Assembly (NCBI GenBank): GCA_030426465.1
Contig: JAUHYK010000024.1
Coordinates: 1-52,821, forward strand
Direction of reading: 5' to 3'
Length of the DNA: 52,821 bases
DNA from: Alphaproteobacteria bacterium
GTDB lineage: Bacteria; Pseudomonadota; Alphaproteobacteria; Caulobacterales; Parvularculaceae
In this document: positions 16,955 through 26,452 of the stretch, piece by piece
How positions within the stretch are numbered: position 1 is the stretch's first letter
How the letters are laid out: each line of letters opens with the position of its first letter
Notes under the pieces: generated by a model
Database searches by the model: none
What the model was told of the DNA's origin: nothing
The model's input: the letters and a program-made list of their open reading frames with translations, nothing else
Translations under genes and position numbers: made by a program

Positions 16955-17433
16955 GAACGGTGATAGGGGTGGCCGGAGAGAATGGTCATGGACCGGTATA
17001 GTTGCTCCGCCAGCATCGCCCTGACAAGCATGTGCGGCCAGGTTGCTTTTCCAAAAGAGATCAGGTGATCGGCTTTATCGCGCAGCGGCGCGTCGTGCCC
17101 GTCAGCGCCGCCAATGAAAAACGCCGCCTCCGGGGCGCCGTCATCGCGCATGCGTTCAAGCAGCGCGGCGAGTTTTTCGCTGGAAATATTTTCCCCAACC
17201 TCATCGAGAACGAAGATTTTGGCGCCGTCTTGAGCGGCGGCGAGAAGAAGCTCGCCTTCGCGTTTTTTGAGCGCCGGCCCCGTCAGCGCTCTCGGCGCCT
17301 CGAATTCCTTTAGAGCAACGTCGGAAAATCCGATGCGGCGGCCGAAACCGCGTGCGCGGTCGAGATAGTCATCGACGAGCGTCGCCTCGGCGCGCCCGCG
17401 CATTTTACCGATTGCGGCGATCTGAAGCCGCAT
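16951..17433 (-). CDS. rlmH: 23S rRNA (pseudouridine1915-N3)-methyltransferase
   Basis: 160-residue SPOUT enzyme that methylates pseudouridine 1915 in helix 69 of 23S rRNA. The knot region FFIGGADGHD and the C-terminal FGKATWPHMLVRAMLAEQLY, ending HPYHR, are diagnostic. Usual partner of rsfS, here 27 bp upstream. Confidence 0.97.
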   Translation of the reverse strand: MRLQIAAIGKMRGRAEATLVDDYLDRARGFGRRIGFSDVALKEFEAPRALTGPALKKREGELLLAAAQDGAKIFVLDEVGENISSEKLAALLERMRDDGAPEAAFFIGGADGHDAPLRDKADHLISFGKATWPHMLVRAMLAEQLYRSMTILSGHPYHRS

Positions 17434-17460
17434 GGGCGGAAGTTCCTTGCGTGTCGCCGA

Positions 17461-17835
17461 TCAGGCGTCGGATTGAACGGGCGCGTGCGCCGCTTCCGAC
17501 CAGGCGCGCTCAAGATTGTAGAAATCACGCACTTCAGGGCGGAAGAGATGAACGATCACATCCTCGGCGTCGATCAAAACCCAATCGCAGGCGCTAGCGC
17601 CTTCGATCCGCGCCCGGCCCATGCCAGCCTCCTTGAGCCGCCGCATGACCTTGTCGGCCATGGCGCTCACATGTCGCTGCGAACGGCCTGACGCAATCAC
17701 CATAGCGTCGGCGAGATCAGACTTGCCCGCAAGCGGGATGGTGACGACATTCTCGGCTTTGTCGTCATCAAGCTCTTGCAGAATGAGGGATAAAATGGCC
17801 TGGCTGCGTTCTTCGGGAGAGAGGTTCGACAACAC
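17461..17835 (-). CDS. rsfS: ribosome silencing factor
   Basis: About 124 residues. Binds ribosomal protein L14 and blocks subunit joining under starvation. Conserved parts include the opening helix with LQELDDDKAENV, VIASGRSQRHV and the CDWVLIDAEDVIVHLF core. The frame is open further upstream, but that extension does not resemble the family. GTG at 17835, with GGAG nine bases ahead, is the best start; TTG at 17832 is the next. The short C-terminal tail after LERAW is variable in the family. Confidence 0.9.
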   Translation of the reverse strand: MLSNLSPEERSQAILSLILQELDDDKAENVVTIPLAGKSDLADAMVIASGRSQRHVSAMADKVMRRLKEAGMGRARIEGASACDWVLIDAEDVIVHLFRPEVRDFYNLERAWSEAAHAPVQSDA

Positions 17836-17946
17836 GTCCCCTGTCTCCTGCCCCAGATTGGACTGGTTTGCCGCCAATCCTATTGCGGCCTTACCGGCGG
17901 CCGCGGCGCCTTGCTGTGCGTTCAGCTCCGCTCTCCATACGCTGCG

Positions 17947-17996
17947 CGGGAACGTTCCCGCTCTGTAGATATAGTGCTGTTTCCAGCCCGCTCCAA
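17947..17996 (-). promoter_or_regulatory. candidate rsfS promoter with operator-like palindrome
   Basis: On the minus strand, TTGGAG (17996-17991) and TATATC (17973-17968) are 17 bases apart. The 14-bp perfect palindrome CGGGAACGTTCCCG (17947-17960) covers the predicted transcription start. It could be a repressor site; the protein is unknown. About 110 bp of leader would precede the rsfS start. Confidence 0.4.
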
Positions 17997-18010
17997 CCGG
18001 AACGGCCAAA

Positions 18011-19606
18011 TTAGCTGTTGCTCAAAAGGCACGCGCCGAACCAGCCCTTTTCATCGGTCCATGATTTTTCAAGGCGCCAGGGGGTTTGGTTAACCAAACC
18101 CTCGAGTTTTTCGAAGGTGAATTTGTGCGAGTTTTCGGTGTGCAGCGTCTCTCCAGGCACAAAGCCATAAGGCTCGCCATCCACCTCAATCACCGTGGCG
18201 CACTTGGCCCGCAAGTGCATTTCGATGCGGTCCTCGACGTCATTGTAAAAGGCGTAATGCTCGAAATCATCAATATTGAGCTTCGCGCCCAATTCCGACT
18301 TCATCCGTGCAAGGAGGTTTAGGTTGAACGCCGCCGTCACGCCGCGGGCGTCATTATAGGCGGCTTCAAGCACGGCCTTGTCCTTGACGAGGTCGACGCC
18401 AATAAGGAATTGCGCGCCGGACCCGAGCGTCGCCGAAGCGCGCTCCAGAAAACGCTGCGCCGCCGACAGGGTCATATTGCCGAGGGTCGACCCCGGAAAG
18501 TATCCGAGCCAGTGATCGGCCTGTGGGAGGACGCTTTTCGGAAGCTCAATAGGCGAATGAAAATCGGCGCAGATCGCCGCGACGGGTATCGGCAGCACTT
18601 CCGCAATGGCGGACGCGTTTTCAAGAAGGTGGTCGCGGGAAATATCCATCGCCACATAAGCGACCGGGTCTTTCAATCCGTTCACAAGCCATTCGATTTT
18701 TTCGCTGGAGCCGGAGCCATATTCAAAGATCGCCGCGCGCGGACCGATCGCGGCCGTAATCTCCGCGGCGTTTTCTAAAAACACCTTCTTCTCGGTGCGG
18801 GTCGGATAATATTCATCAAGCCCGGTAATCTGGTCGAACAGTTTGGAGCCCGCTTCGTCATAAAAATATTTCGGTGAAATGTTTTTCTGCGGCAGCGACA
18901 AGCCTTCGATCACGTCGGCGCGGAAATCGCCCAGATCAGGATGAAGATCTAGAAAAAAGGCGAGCGCGCCACATGGCGCGATAAGATCATCGGGACGGTC
19001 TATGGTTAGAGAATGGCTGATTTTTCTGCTCCTGATGGCGGTTGAAGAAAGCGGATTTTCTGTATCCGCAAAGAACACCCAGACGGGCGGTTCGGTTTCA
19101 CTGAGCGACATGGCGTCTTCAGGGTCGATGCGGAAAACGCCAAGCTCTTTTGCAGCTTCGCTTATAAGTGCGTCACTGCTGTGACCGGGGCGGTTAAAAA
19201 CTGCGATCGGCACGGTTTCGGCGATGTGGCGCCAGCCTTTCCAGCGATGAAAACTCGCCAGCCCGTCGGCGCCCATAAGCCAGACAAACGCGGCGTTGGG
19301 ATTGATCGCCTGCAGCGCGTCGAGGGTCTCGGCGGTGTATTGCAAGCCGCGCCGGCGTTCAAAATCACTAACCACAATGTCCGGGTGATTGGCGACGACC
19401 CGCGCCAGGCGCAAACGGTCTTCATAGGCCGCGTAAATGCCGGGGTCCTTGAGTGGATTGCCCGGCGTAACCAGCCACCACACGGCGTCCAGCCCCAGCC
19501 TTTCCAGCGCCGCGAGTGAAATCTCGCGATGGCCCTGATGCGGTGGATTGAACGAGCCGCCCAGCAGCCCGATACGACGGCGCTCTGTCTTCTGAGTTGA
19601 CGTCAA
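18011..19606 (-). CDS. fusion of nicotinate-nucleotide adenylyltransferase (NadD) and histidine N-alpha-methyltransferase (EgtD)
   Basis: 531 residues in one uninterrupted frame. Residues 12-195 are NadD: GGSFNPPHQGH with the HxGH motif (23-26), TPGNPLKDP, WLMGAD and the closing SSTAIR (187-192). Residues about 220-531 are a full EgtD: YFYDEAGSKLFDQIT, EYYPTRTE (263-270), SAM loop EYGSGSSEK, GSTLGNM (372-378), AFNLNLLARM and IEMHL. The histidine-binding Glu and Ser appear as E491 and S493 in LHTENSHKF. NadD makes nicotinate adenine dinucleotide for NAD; EgtD trimethylates histidine to hercynine, the first step of ergothioneine synthesis. The start is TTG 19606, with no in-frame ATG nearby. 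It occupies the normal nadD slot between obgE and rsfS. A T6 run (minus strand, 18953-18958) lies at the junction. No egtB is in the window. Confidence 0.9.
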   Translation of the reverse strand: MTSTQKTERRRIGLLGGSFNPPHQGHREISLAALERLGLDAVWWLVTPGNPLKDPGIYAAYEDRLRLARVVANHPDIVVSDFERRRGLQYTAETLDALQAINPNAAFVWLMGADGLASFHRWKGWRHIAETVPIAVFNRPGHSSDALISEAAKELGVFRIDPEDAMSLSETEPPVWVFFADTENPLSSTAIRSRKISHSLTIDRPDDLIAPCGALAFFLDLHPDLGDFRADVIEGLSLPQKNISPKYFYDEAGSKLFDQITGLDEYYPTRTEKKVFLENAAEITAAIGPRAAIFEYGSGSSEKIEWLVNGLKDPVAYVAMDISRDHLLENASAIAEVLPIPVAAICADFHSPIELPKSVLPQADHWLGYFPGSTLGNMTLSAAQRFLERASATLGSGAQFLIGVDLVKDKAVLEAAYNDARGVTAAFNLNLLARMKSELGAKLNIDDFEHYAFYNDVEDRIEMHLRAKCATVIEVDGEPYGFVPGETLHTENSHKFTFEKLEGLVNQTPWRLEKSWTDEKGWFGACLLSNS

Positions 19607-19633
19607 GGACCACCCCCGGCTGCGGCGGGCCCT

Positions 19634-19661
19634 ACTTAAGGGGGGCGGGAGGAGAATCCAA
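19634..19661 (-). promoter_or_regulatory. candidate nadD-egtD promoter
   Basis: Minus-strand TTGGAT (19661-19656) and TTAAGT (19639-19634) with a 16-base spacer. Predicted start of transcription is near 19627, about 20 bases before the TTG codon. This suggests that the fusion gene can be transcribed apart from obgE. Confidence 0.35.
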
Positions 19662-19684
19662 CCGGCGCAGCGATCAAACAGCCG

Positions 19685-20746
<1,062 letters not shown>

Positions 20747-20898
20747 CTAGCGAGAGAAGGCGCCGCAGGCCATGGGCGAACGGGCCCTACGGAAACTTTA
20801 ATTGCATGGCGCGGCGACTTGGACGACTTTCGCCACCCTTTCAAGACTTTGATAAGGCGATTGGGGCCAGATTGCCTGGTCCCGCCCTTGCGAGCCCC

Positions 20899-21900
20899 AT
20901 GAACCAGCACGCCACCAATACCGGCTCTTTGAAGTCACGCCTCACCGCGCTGAAAGGGCTCGTCCCCGAGGGCGCGCCCGTCATTCATTTCGATTACGCC
21001 GTTTACCATAATGTGGGCGACATCCTGATTTCCTACGCGACTGAGGCGTTTTTCAGGGATAATGGCAACCGGGTCATCGACAGCTATTGCATCCAGAATT
21101 ACCGCAAGGCGCTGTCAAAACAGTTTCCGGCGGACGCGGTTTTCGTGTTTCAGGGCGGCGGCAATTTCGGCGATGTGCACAAGACGCATCAGCAATTGCG
21201 CGAAGACGTCATGAACGCGCATCCGGCGCAAGGGGCCGTGATTTTTCCGCAGACGGTGTTTTTCAAAAACCCGCAATCGCTGGAGCAAACAGCAGCGTTA
21301 TTCGCCCGCTTCGAAAATCTGACGATTTGCGGGCGCGACCAGGTGAGCGTCGCCATGTTGCGGCGACACTTCCACAATAACATCGAAGCCTTGCCGGACA
21401 TCGCGCATTATCTTGATGACGACGTCCCGCAATATGCAAAGACACCGCCCACAGACACGCTGTATTTTGTCCGGCAGGATCACCCCGGTTTCAAAAACGC
21501 AAAGCTCGACGCCATCGCCGGCGCGCCGAATGACAGTCTTCTCGACTGGCCGGGCTTTCTGTCTGCACATGACTGGCGGATGATGCGGGCCGGACACTAT
21601 CTGCACCGGCTTGACGAAAAGACCCTGCACACGCCTTTGCCGCTAACGCTGTGGCGCGCATGGCGCACAGGGGTCATTGTTCGCGCTTTTAGGCTGTTTC
21701 AGGAACATGATGAGGTGGTGACCAACCGCCTGCACGGTGTGATCCTCGCCATGCTGTGCTCAAAACCTGTTCGCGCATTCGAGACGGGTCACGGAAAACT
21801 GACCACCTATTACCAGTCCTGGCTGAGCGATAATGCTTCTGTCCGAATGGATGAGCCATGCGAGAACACCAGCCTGATGGCGGCGCTTGCTAATCGGTGA
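20899..21900 (+). CDS. polysaccharide pyruvyl transferase family protein
   Basis: 333 residues from ATG 20899. The frame is open upstream (another ATG at 20806), but the extension is Arg-rich and overlaps the obgE end. Family signs are HNVGDILISYATEAFF near the N-terminus, FVFQGGGNFGD, the FPQTVFF strand and a late TNRLHGVILAMLC. These enzymes add pyruvate ketals to surface sugars. The acceptor is unknown and no polysaccharide cluster is adjacent. Confidence 0.82.
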   Translation: MNQHATNTGSLKSRLTALKGLVPEGAPVIHFDYAVYHNVGDILISYATEAFFRDNGNRVIDSYCIQNYRKALSKQFPADAVFVFQGGGNFGDVHKTHQQLREDVMNAHPAQGAVIFPQTVFFKNPQSLEQTAALFARFENLTICGRDQVSVAMLRRHFHNNIEALPDIAHYLDDDVPQYAKTPPTDTLYFVRQDHPGFKNAKLDAIAGAPNDSLLDWPGFLSAHDWRMMRAGHYLHRLDEKTLHTPLPLTLWRAWRTGVIVRAFRLFQEHDEVVTNRLHGVILAMLCSKPVRAFETGHGKLTTYYQSWLSDNASVRMDEPCENTSLMAALANR

Positions 21901-21988
21901 ACGGGCAATGAGCGGGCGGGGCTGCGCTGCAGTCTTGTATGAACGGGCGCCTTCGCGCACATAAGCGCTGTTCAAAAGGAGCCCTTTC

Positions 21989-23092
21989 ATGTCCGCGACG
22001 ACCGATATTCTGTTCACGCCGTTCACATCAGAAAATCTCGACCTCAAAAACCGTATTGTCATGGCGCCCATGACGCGCAGCTTTTCGCCGGGCAATATTC
22101 CGGGCGAAGATGTCGCCGCCTATTACCGCCGCCGCGCTGAGGGAGATGTCGGTCTCATTCTCACCGAAGGCGTCTCGACTAATGAAACGACGGCGAGCGG
22201 CACCCCAAATGTCCCGAACATCGTGAGCGACGCCGCAAAAGCCGGCTGGCAGAAAGTCGTCGACGGCGTCCATGGCGCAGACGGCAAGATCGGCATCCAG
22301 CTCTGGCATGAAGGGCCCTACCGCAATCCTGAAAAAACAGCCCATCCCGAAATTCCGTCCTGGTCCGCATCCGGGGTAAAGGTTCCGGGCAAAGCGATTT
22401 GGGAGCCGATGTCCGAAGCGGAGATTGAGACCGCCATCACCGAGTTTGTCGACTCCGCCGTCGCCGCAAAAGACCTCGGCTTTGACGCCGTCGAGTTTCA
22501 CGGCGCGCATTCCTATCTCATCGACAGTTTCTTCTGGGATCAGACCAATCTGCGCGACGACAAATGGGGCGGGGACTGGAATGGCCGCACGCACTTCGCC
22601 AGTGAAATCATTCGCCGGACGCGGGAAAAGGTCGGCGCGGACTATCCGCTGATCATTAGGCTGTCGCAATGGAAGCAGCAGGACTTCGCCGCCAAGACGG
22701 CGGCGTCGCCGCAGGAAATGGAGCAATGGCTGGCGCCGCTTGTCGAAGCCGGCATTGATATTTTCCATATGTCGCAGCGCCGTTTCTGGGAGCCTTCCTT
22801 CGAAGGCTCGTCGCTCAATGACGCTGGCTGGGCGAAAAAAGTCACTGGCAAACCGACGATTTCGGTTGGTTCTGTGGGGCTAACGGGCGAGTTTATCGCG
22901 GCCTATGGCGGCGAGACATCGGAGCCCGCCAGCCTTGACCGTCTGGTTGAAATGATGGACCGCGAAGAATTCGATCTGATCGCTGTCGGCCGGGCTTTAT
23001 TGCAGGACCCGGAATGGGCTGTAAAAATTCGCGAAGGCCGCACCGGCGATCTCCAGAACTTCACAAAGGACGCACTCGGAAAACTTTATTAG
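21989..23092 (+). CDS. NADH:flavin oxidoreductase, old yellow enzyme family
   Basis: 367-residue FMN-dependent TIM barrel. Signs are KNRIVMAPMTR, the HGAHSYLIDSFF segment (catalytic His; HGAN is usual), NLRDDKWGG and the C-terminal FDLIAVGRALLQDP. Members reduce activated C=C bonds, nitro groups or related electrophiles. A strong ribosome site (AAAGGAG) precedes the ATG. A glutathione S-transferase starts 11 bp after it, suggesting a paired response to electrophiles. Confidence 0.93.
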   Translation: MSATTDILFTPFTSENLDLKNRIVMAPMTRSFSPGNIPGEDVAAYYRRRAEGDVGLILTEGVSTNETTASGTPNVPNIVSDAAKAGWQKVVDGVHGADGKIGIQLWHEGPYRNPEKTAHPEIPSWSASGVKVPGKAIWEPMSEAEIETAITEFVDSAVAAKDLGFDAVEFHGAHSYLIDSFFWDQTNLRDDKWGGDWNGRTHFASEIIRRTREKVGADYPLIIRLSQWKQQDFAAKTAASPQEMEQWLAPLVEAGIDIFHMSQRRFWEPSFEGSSLNDAGWAKKVTGKPTISVGSVGLTGEFIAAYGGETSEPASLDRLVEMMDREEFDLIAVGRALLQDPEWAVKIREGRTGDLQNFTKDALGKLY

Positions 23093-23103
23093 GAACCCTC
23101 TTT

Positions 23104-23772
23104 ATGCTGACAGTTCATCACCTGGAAAACTCCCGGTCGCAACGCATCCTCTGGCTTCTGGAAGAACTTGGCGCGCCATATGAGGTCAAGCGCTATGAGC
23201 GAAACAAACAGACCAATCTCGCGCCGCCGGAACTGATGAAAGTCCACCCGCTCGGCAAGTCGCCGGTGATCGATGACAATGGAAAAATCTTCGCCGAAAC
23301 CGGCGCGATGATCGAGCATATTCTCGATGCCTATGGTCATGGCAAGCTTCGCCCGGCGCCAGGAACGCCAGCCTTCGATCAATATCGCTACTGGATGTAT
23401 GCGGCCGAAGGAACCTATATGCCGCCGCTTGTGTTCACGCTGTTCGTGAACCGGATCGAAACGGCGCCGATGCCTTTTTTCGCCAAACCCATTGCAAAGA
23501 AAATCGCCGGCTCCATTCGTGAAGGCTACCTCAATCACACGATGAAGGCGCAATATGATTTCCTTGAAACAACGTTGAACAACACGCCATGGCTTGCCGG
23601 AGACGACATCACCGCCGCAGACATCATCATGAGCTTTCCGGTGGAGGCGTTCTCGGCGCGGGGAGCTGGCGACGCCTATCCGAACATCGCGGCCTACCGG
23701 ATGCGGTTTCAGGCGCGCCCCGCCTATGCCCGCGCGCTGGAGCGTGGCGGCCCTTACGCGCTGATGAGTTAA
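23104..23772 (+). CDS. glutathione S-transferase family protein
   Basis: 222 residues from ATG 23104. The N-terminal thioredoxin-fold half has HHLENSRSQRILWLLEEL and HPLGKSPVI (cis-Pro); the C-terminal helical half has WLAGDDITAADIIMSFPVE. The likely catalytic Ser is in the N-SRS segment. It probably conjugates or reduces glutathione-linked electrophiles. gshB elsewhere in the window supplies the cofactor. Cotranscribed with the OYE gene. Confidence 0.92.
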   Translation: MLTVHHLENSRSQRILWLLEELGAPYEVKRYERNKQTNLAPPELMKVHPLGKSPVIDDNGKIFAETGAMIEHILDAYGHGKLRPAPGTPAFDQYRYWMYAAEGTYMPPLVFTLFVNRIETAPMPFFAKPIAKKIAGSIREGYLNHTMKAQYDFLETTLNNTPWLAGDDITAADIIMSFPVEAFSARGAGDAYPNIAAYRMRFQARPAYARALERGGPYALMS

Positions 23773-23842
23773 ACCACGCGGTCACAATTTCGTGTGAGAT
23801 TTGTGTAAGGGAGCCATTTCCACGCCATAATCGCGACTTCCT

Positions 23843-23865
23843 TTGGACACCGGCCTTTCCTAGAT
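23843..23865 (+). promoter_or_regulatory. candidate lolA promoter
   Basis: TTGGAC (23843-23848) and CTAGAT (23860-23865), 11 bases apart, fit the short-spaced alphaproteobacterial pattern TTGACnn-N10-14-GCTANAWC. The lolA ATG is about 28 bases downstream. Confidence 0.4.
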
Positions 23866-23892
23866 AGAGCTCAAGACAACCGGAGACGACCC

Positions 23893-24687
23893 ATGAGCCT
23901 TGCGCTTTTGTCTGCTATTTCTCTGATGTGCGTTGACGGCGCCATGGCGGCGCGGCCGGAGGCGCAAGAACCGGCGCAACCGATTGTGTTGGCCCAGGCG
24001 GAGACGCCCGCCGCGACGCAATCGCAACCGGAAGCGATCACTATCGAGGAGATTAACGCTGCGGCGGTGAAAACCGCCGAACCCGGCGCCGACGCCGTCA
24101 GCGCGGATTTGCGCGATGAGTATGACGGCCCCCTCGCCTTTGAAGATGAAAGCGATGACGCGGTCGTCGAAAAACTGATTAGCTGGCTTGAAGGGCTCGA
24201 TACGCTGCAAGGCGACTTCACCCAGATCGCGCCGTCTGGGGCCATCTCGGAAGGCAAGTTTTACCTGCGCCGTCCCGGTCTTTTGCGTTTTGAATATGAT
24301 CCGCCTGCGCCGCTTTTGATCGTCGCCAATGGCGGCATGGTCTATGTGCGCGATGAAGAACTTGAGACAACGGACTCTTATCCCGCCGGCAAGACGCCTT
24401 TGAAATTTTTGTTGCAGAAAAAAATCGACCGCGATGACGCGCGCGTTGTTTCTGTCGATCGCGGCGTCGACACGGTCGCAATCACCTTTGCCTCCGAGGA
24501 TGAAGAAACCGAAGGCGAGCTCACCATCATCGCCGATGCGCCGGATCTGAAACTGCGCCGCTGGATTGTGCGCGACCTTCAGGGCGGGATCACCGTCGTC
24601 ACCCTCGACAAGGTGGTTTACGGCGAACGTCTGGCCAACAGCCTCTTCCGGGCGCCGGATGCAGGTGGCCGGTTCCTGGACAGGTAG
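23893..24687 (+). CDS. lolA: outer-membrane lipoprotein carrier protein
   Basis: 264 residues. Signal peptide with a likely cut after AMA (residue 19), then about 70 residues of Ala/Glu-rich spacer before the LolA domain. The domain carries LQGDFTQIAPSG, GKFYLRRPGLLRFEYDPP and TPLKFLL. It ferries lipoproteins through the periplasm from LolCDE to the outer membrane. The long N-terminal spacer is larger than in E. coli LolA. Near xth, as in many alphaproteobacteria, though two genes intervene. Confidence 0.93.
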   Translation: MSLALLSAISLMCVDGAMAARPEAQEPAQPIVLAQAETPAATQSQPEAITIEEINAAAVKTAEPGADAVSADLRDEYDGPLAFEDESDDAVVEKLISWLEGLDTLQGDFTQIAPSGAISEGKFYLRRPGLLRFEYDPPAPLLIVANGGMVYVRDEELETTDSYPAGKTPLKFLLQKKIDRDDARVVSVDRGVDTVAITFASEDEETEGELTIIADAPDLKLRRWIVRDLQGGITVVTLDKVVYGERLANSLFRAPDAGGRFLDR

Positions 24688-24791
24688 GCCACAACGGGCC
24701 ACTTATGCTTGCCATTTTGTAACAGTGTCACACGCAAGTTTTTTTTCGTCTTCCTATTGAAAAAACGCCTCGTGATGCGTTAATGTAACAC

Positions 24792-24936
24792 TACGCGATA
24801 GGCAATGATGTTGGGCCGGCGTTGCCCCCCCGCTTGCAGGCTCAATATGCCAACCGCGTCGCCGGAATATCCCCTCCCGGCGTAGGCGCAACAGCGCAGC
24901 TTGGCGTCCGATCTTCGTGATCGGACGCCTTTTTTC
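24792..24936 (+). ncRNA. candidate small RNA ending in a perfect terminator
   Basis: A promoter-like TTGAAA (24757-24762), 17-base spacer and TTAATG (24780-24785) predict a start near 24792. The body can fold: GTTGC (24821-24825) with GCAAC (24888-24892), enclosing CGCCGG (24860-24865) with CCGGCG (24877-24882). It ends in the strong terminator at 24903-24935. No ORF with a ribosome site is present. It could instead be the 3' end of lolA mRNA. Not SRP, tmRNA or RNase P RNA by their hallmark motifs. Confidence 0.4.
24903..24935 (+). terminator. strong rho-independent terminator
   Basis: GGCGTCCGATC (24903-24913) and GATCGGACGCC (24919-24929), an 11-bp perfect stem with loop TTCGT and then six T. 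It ends a plus-strand transcript only; the other strand has no T-run. Confidence 0.9.
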
Positions 24937-25018
24937 TTTGGCGCAGCGGGCCTATGTCTGCCCCAAGATACGCCCTCTCGGGCGCCCGCCGAACCGCTGA
25001 TCCCGGAAGGACCCTTTC

Positions 25019-25615
25019 ATGGACGAAACCGACCTCGAAGATCTGGAACGGGAGCTGCCGGGCCTTGCCCGCCTGTCGCGCTTCGCCCGCTCCCTCGACC
25101 GCATTCCGTGGTTCGCCAATATCGGCGAGGCGCTGACCCCCGGCGCGAAGGCGGCGGCGGATGACTATTGCGCCGGGCTTGGCTTTCCCGATGCGCAAAT
25201 CGCCATGCTGATGGACTGGGAGGATGCAGCGTCGGTCGCCGAAAGCCTCGACTGGCAGAGCGCCGCCTGGGAGGCTGAAGAATCCCTGCGGGCCGACCTG
25301 ACCGGCCGGGCGCTCGAGCTTTTGTCCGAGGACGCCTTGCGGATCGGTATGGCGCTGATCGCCGAGAAAGTCTCAGAGCCAGCCAAGGACGCCGTCGAGG
25401 AGCTCTCCTATCTCAGCGATCTCGACGATGAACAGATCAAGACGCTTTGCGTCGGCGCCGCTGTGCAGGCCGCCAATGGCGCGGCGCTCGCGCTCATCGC
25501 GGCGGCGGATAGTGATTTCGACGCCGAAAACCACCCGCTGGCGGCGAAGTTTCGCCTGTTCGAATTCGGCCGCTGGCCGGTTTGCATCACCGGCTCGTCA
25601 TTCAACCTGTTCTGA
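25019..25615 (+). CDS. hypothetical acidic protein
   Basis: 198 residues, strongly acidic, Ala/Leu-rich and mostly helical by eye, with no signal peptide or membrane segment. A GGAAGGA ribosome site precedes the ATG. The first half ends near DYCAGLGF and the middle holds MLMDWEDAASVAES; the C-terminus FGRWPVCITGSSFNLF is more hydrophobic. I do not recognise a family. Its 3' end overlaps the convergent TauE gene by 14 bp. It lies between lolA and xth. Confidence 0.75.
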   Translation: MDETDLEDLERELPGLARLSRFARSLDRIPWFANIGEALTPGAKAAADDYCAGLGFPDAQIAMLMDWEDAASVAESLDWQSAAWEAEESLRADLTGRALELLSEDALRIGMALIAEKVSEPAKDAVEELSYLSDLDDEQIKTLCVGAAVQAANGAALALIAAADSDFDAENHPLAAKFRLFEFGRWPVCITGSSFNLF

Positions 25616-26372
25616 TTTCCAGAAGCGCCGCGCCGAGCAGGTAAACCGCCACCGCCGTCAGGATAAAACGGAATCCCTTGCGGAACGTCTCCTCCGGCAT
25701 GGCCCGCAGATAGTGGGTGCCCATATAGGTGCCGGCGAAGCCCGAGATGAGGATCGCCCCCAAAAGCCACACCCATTCCCCATAGGCGAAGCCGAGCAGG
25801 CCAAAGGCCGTGATCTTCATGATGTGCTGGATCACCATGGCCGCCGCATGGGTCGCGACGACATTCAGCCGGCCAAGCGCCGTCGCCGACAGCATCGCCG
25901 CCACAATCGGACCGGTGGCGCTGAAAAACATGGTGAGAAACCCGGTGATGACCCCCACGGTGAAATAGGTCGCCTTGCCGGGAGCGAAGCCTTTCAGTTT
26001 CGGCCCCCAAAGGGTCCAGATGACAAAAGCGCCAACGCTCCCGCGCAACAGCCAGACCGGGGTCTCGACCGCCAGTCGGCCGCCGAGCCCGGCGCCGATC
26101 AGCCCGCCAAGGCTGAACCACAGGACAATGGGCCAGACGACCTCCCTGCGTTGAAGATAGAACCGCCCGGCGTTCGCCCCGGCCTGGGCCGCCCCGTGAA
26201 CCGGCACCACAGCGGCGGCGGGGAAAACCGCGCTCATCACGGCCAGCAGCGCCAGCCCGCCCCCAAGCCCGAAGGCCGCCGTGATCGCGCCTGTGAAAAA
26301 GCTTGAGAAAACGACCAGCAATGCGGCCCACAAGGGGACCGCCTCCGGCAAAAATTGCGCAAGGCTCTCCAT
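25602..26372 (-). CDS. TauE/SafE-family (sulfite exporter) membrane protein
   Basis: 256 residues with about eight hydrophobic segments in two halves and the family's glycine-rich FGLGGGLALL and HGAAQ motifs in the first half. The family includes sulfite, sulfoacetate and other anion exporters. The substrate is unknown here. Ribosome site GGAG lies ahead of ATG 26372. Convergent with and overlapping the acidic hypothetical gene. Confidence 0.9.
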   Translation of the reverse strand: MESLAQFLPEAVPLWAALLVVFSSFFTGAITAAFGLGGGLALLAVMSAVFPAAAVVPVHGAAQAGANAGRFYLQRREVVWPIVLWFSLGGLIGAGLGGRLAVETPVWLLRGSVGAFVIWTLWGPKLKGFAPGKATYFTVGVITGFLTMFFSATGPIVAAMLSATALGRLNVVATHAAAMVIQHIMKITAFGLLGFAYGEWVWLLGAILISGFAGTYMGTHYLRAMPEETFRKGFRFILTAVAVYLLGAALLEIRTG

Positions 26373-26452
26373 CGACCGCCGCTCCTACGCCGCGCCGATG
26401 CATCCGGCAATTGCCAATGGCGGACGCAGAGCGTCCAGGGGCCGCTTTCGTC

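Larger units (their letters stand above)
24688..25018. other. 331-bp intergenic region holding a candidate small RNA
   Basis: No coding frame with family support. The centre (about 24792-24936) looks like a transcription unit and is described separately. The first 100 bp are AT-rich with an uninterrupted T8 run. The last 80 bp include the leader of the next gene. Confidence 0.6.

Noticed and set aside
17836-18009. Longer rsfS start
   Set aside because: The added residues do not resemble RsfS and the region carries a promoter-like element.
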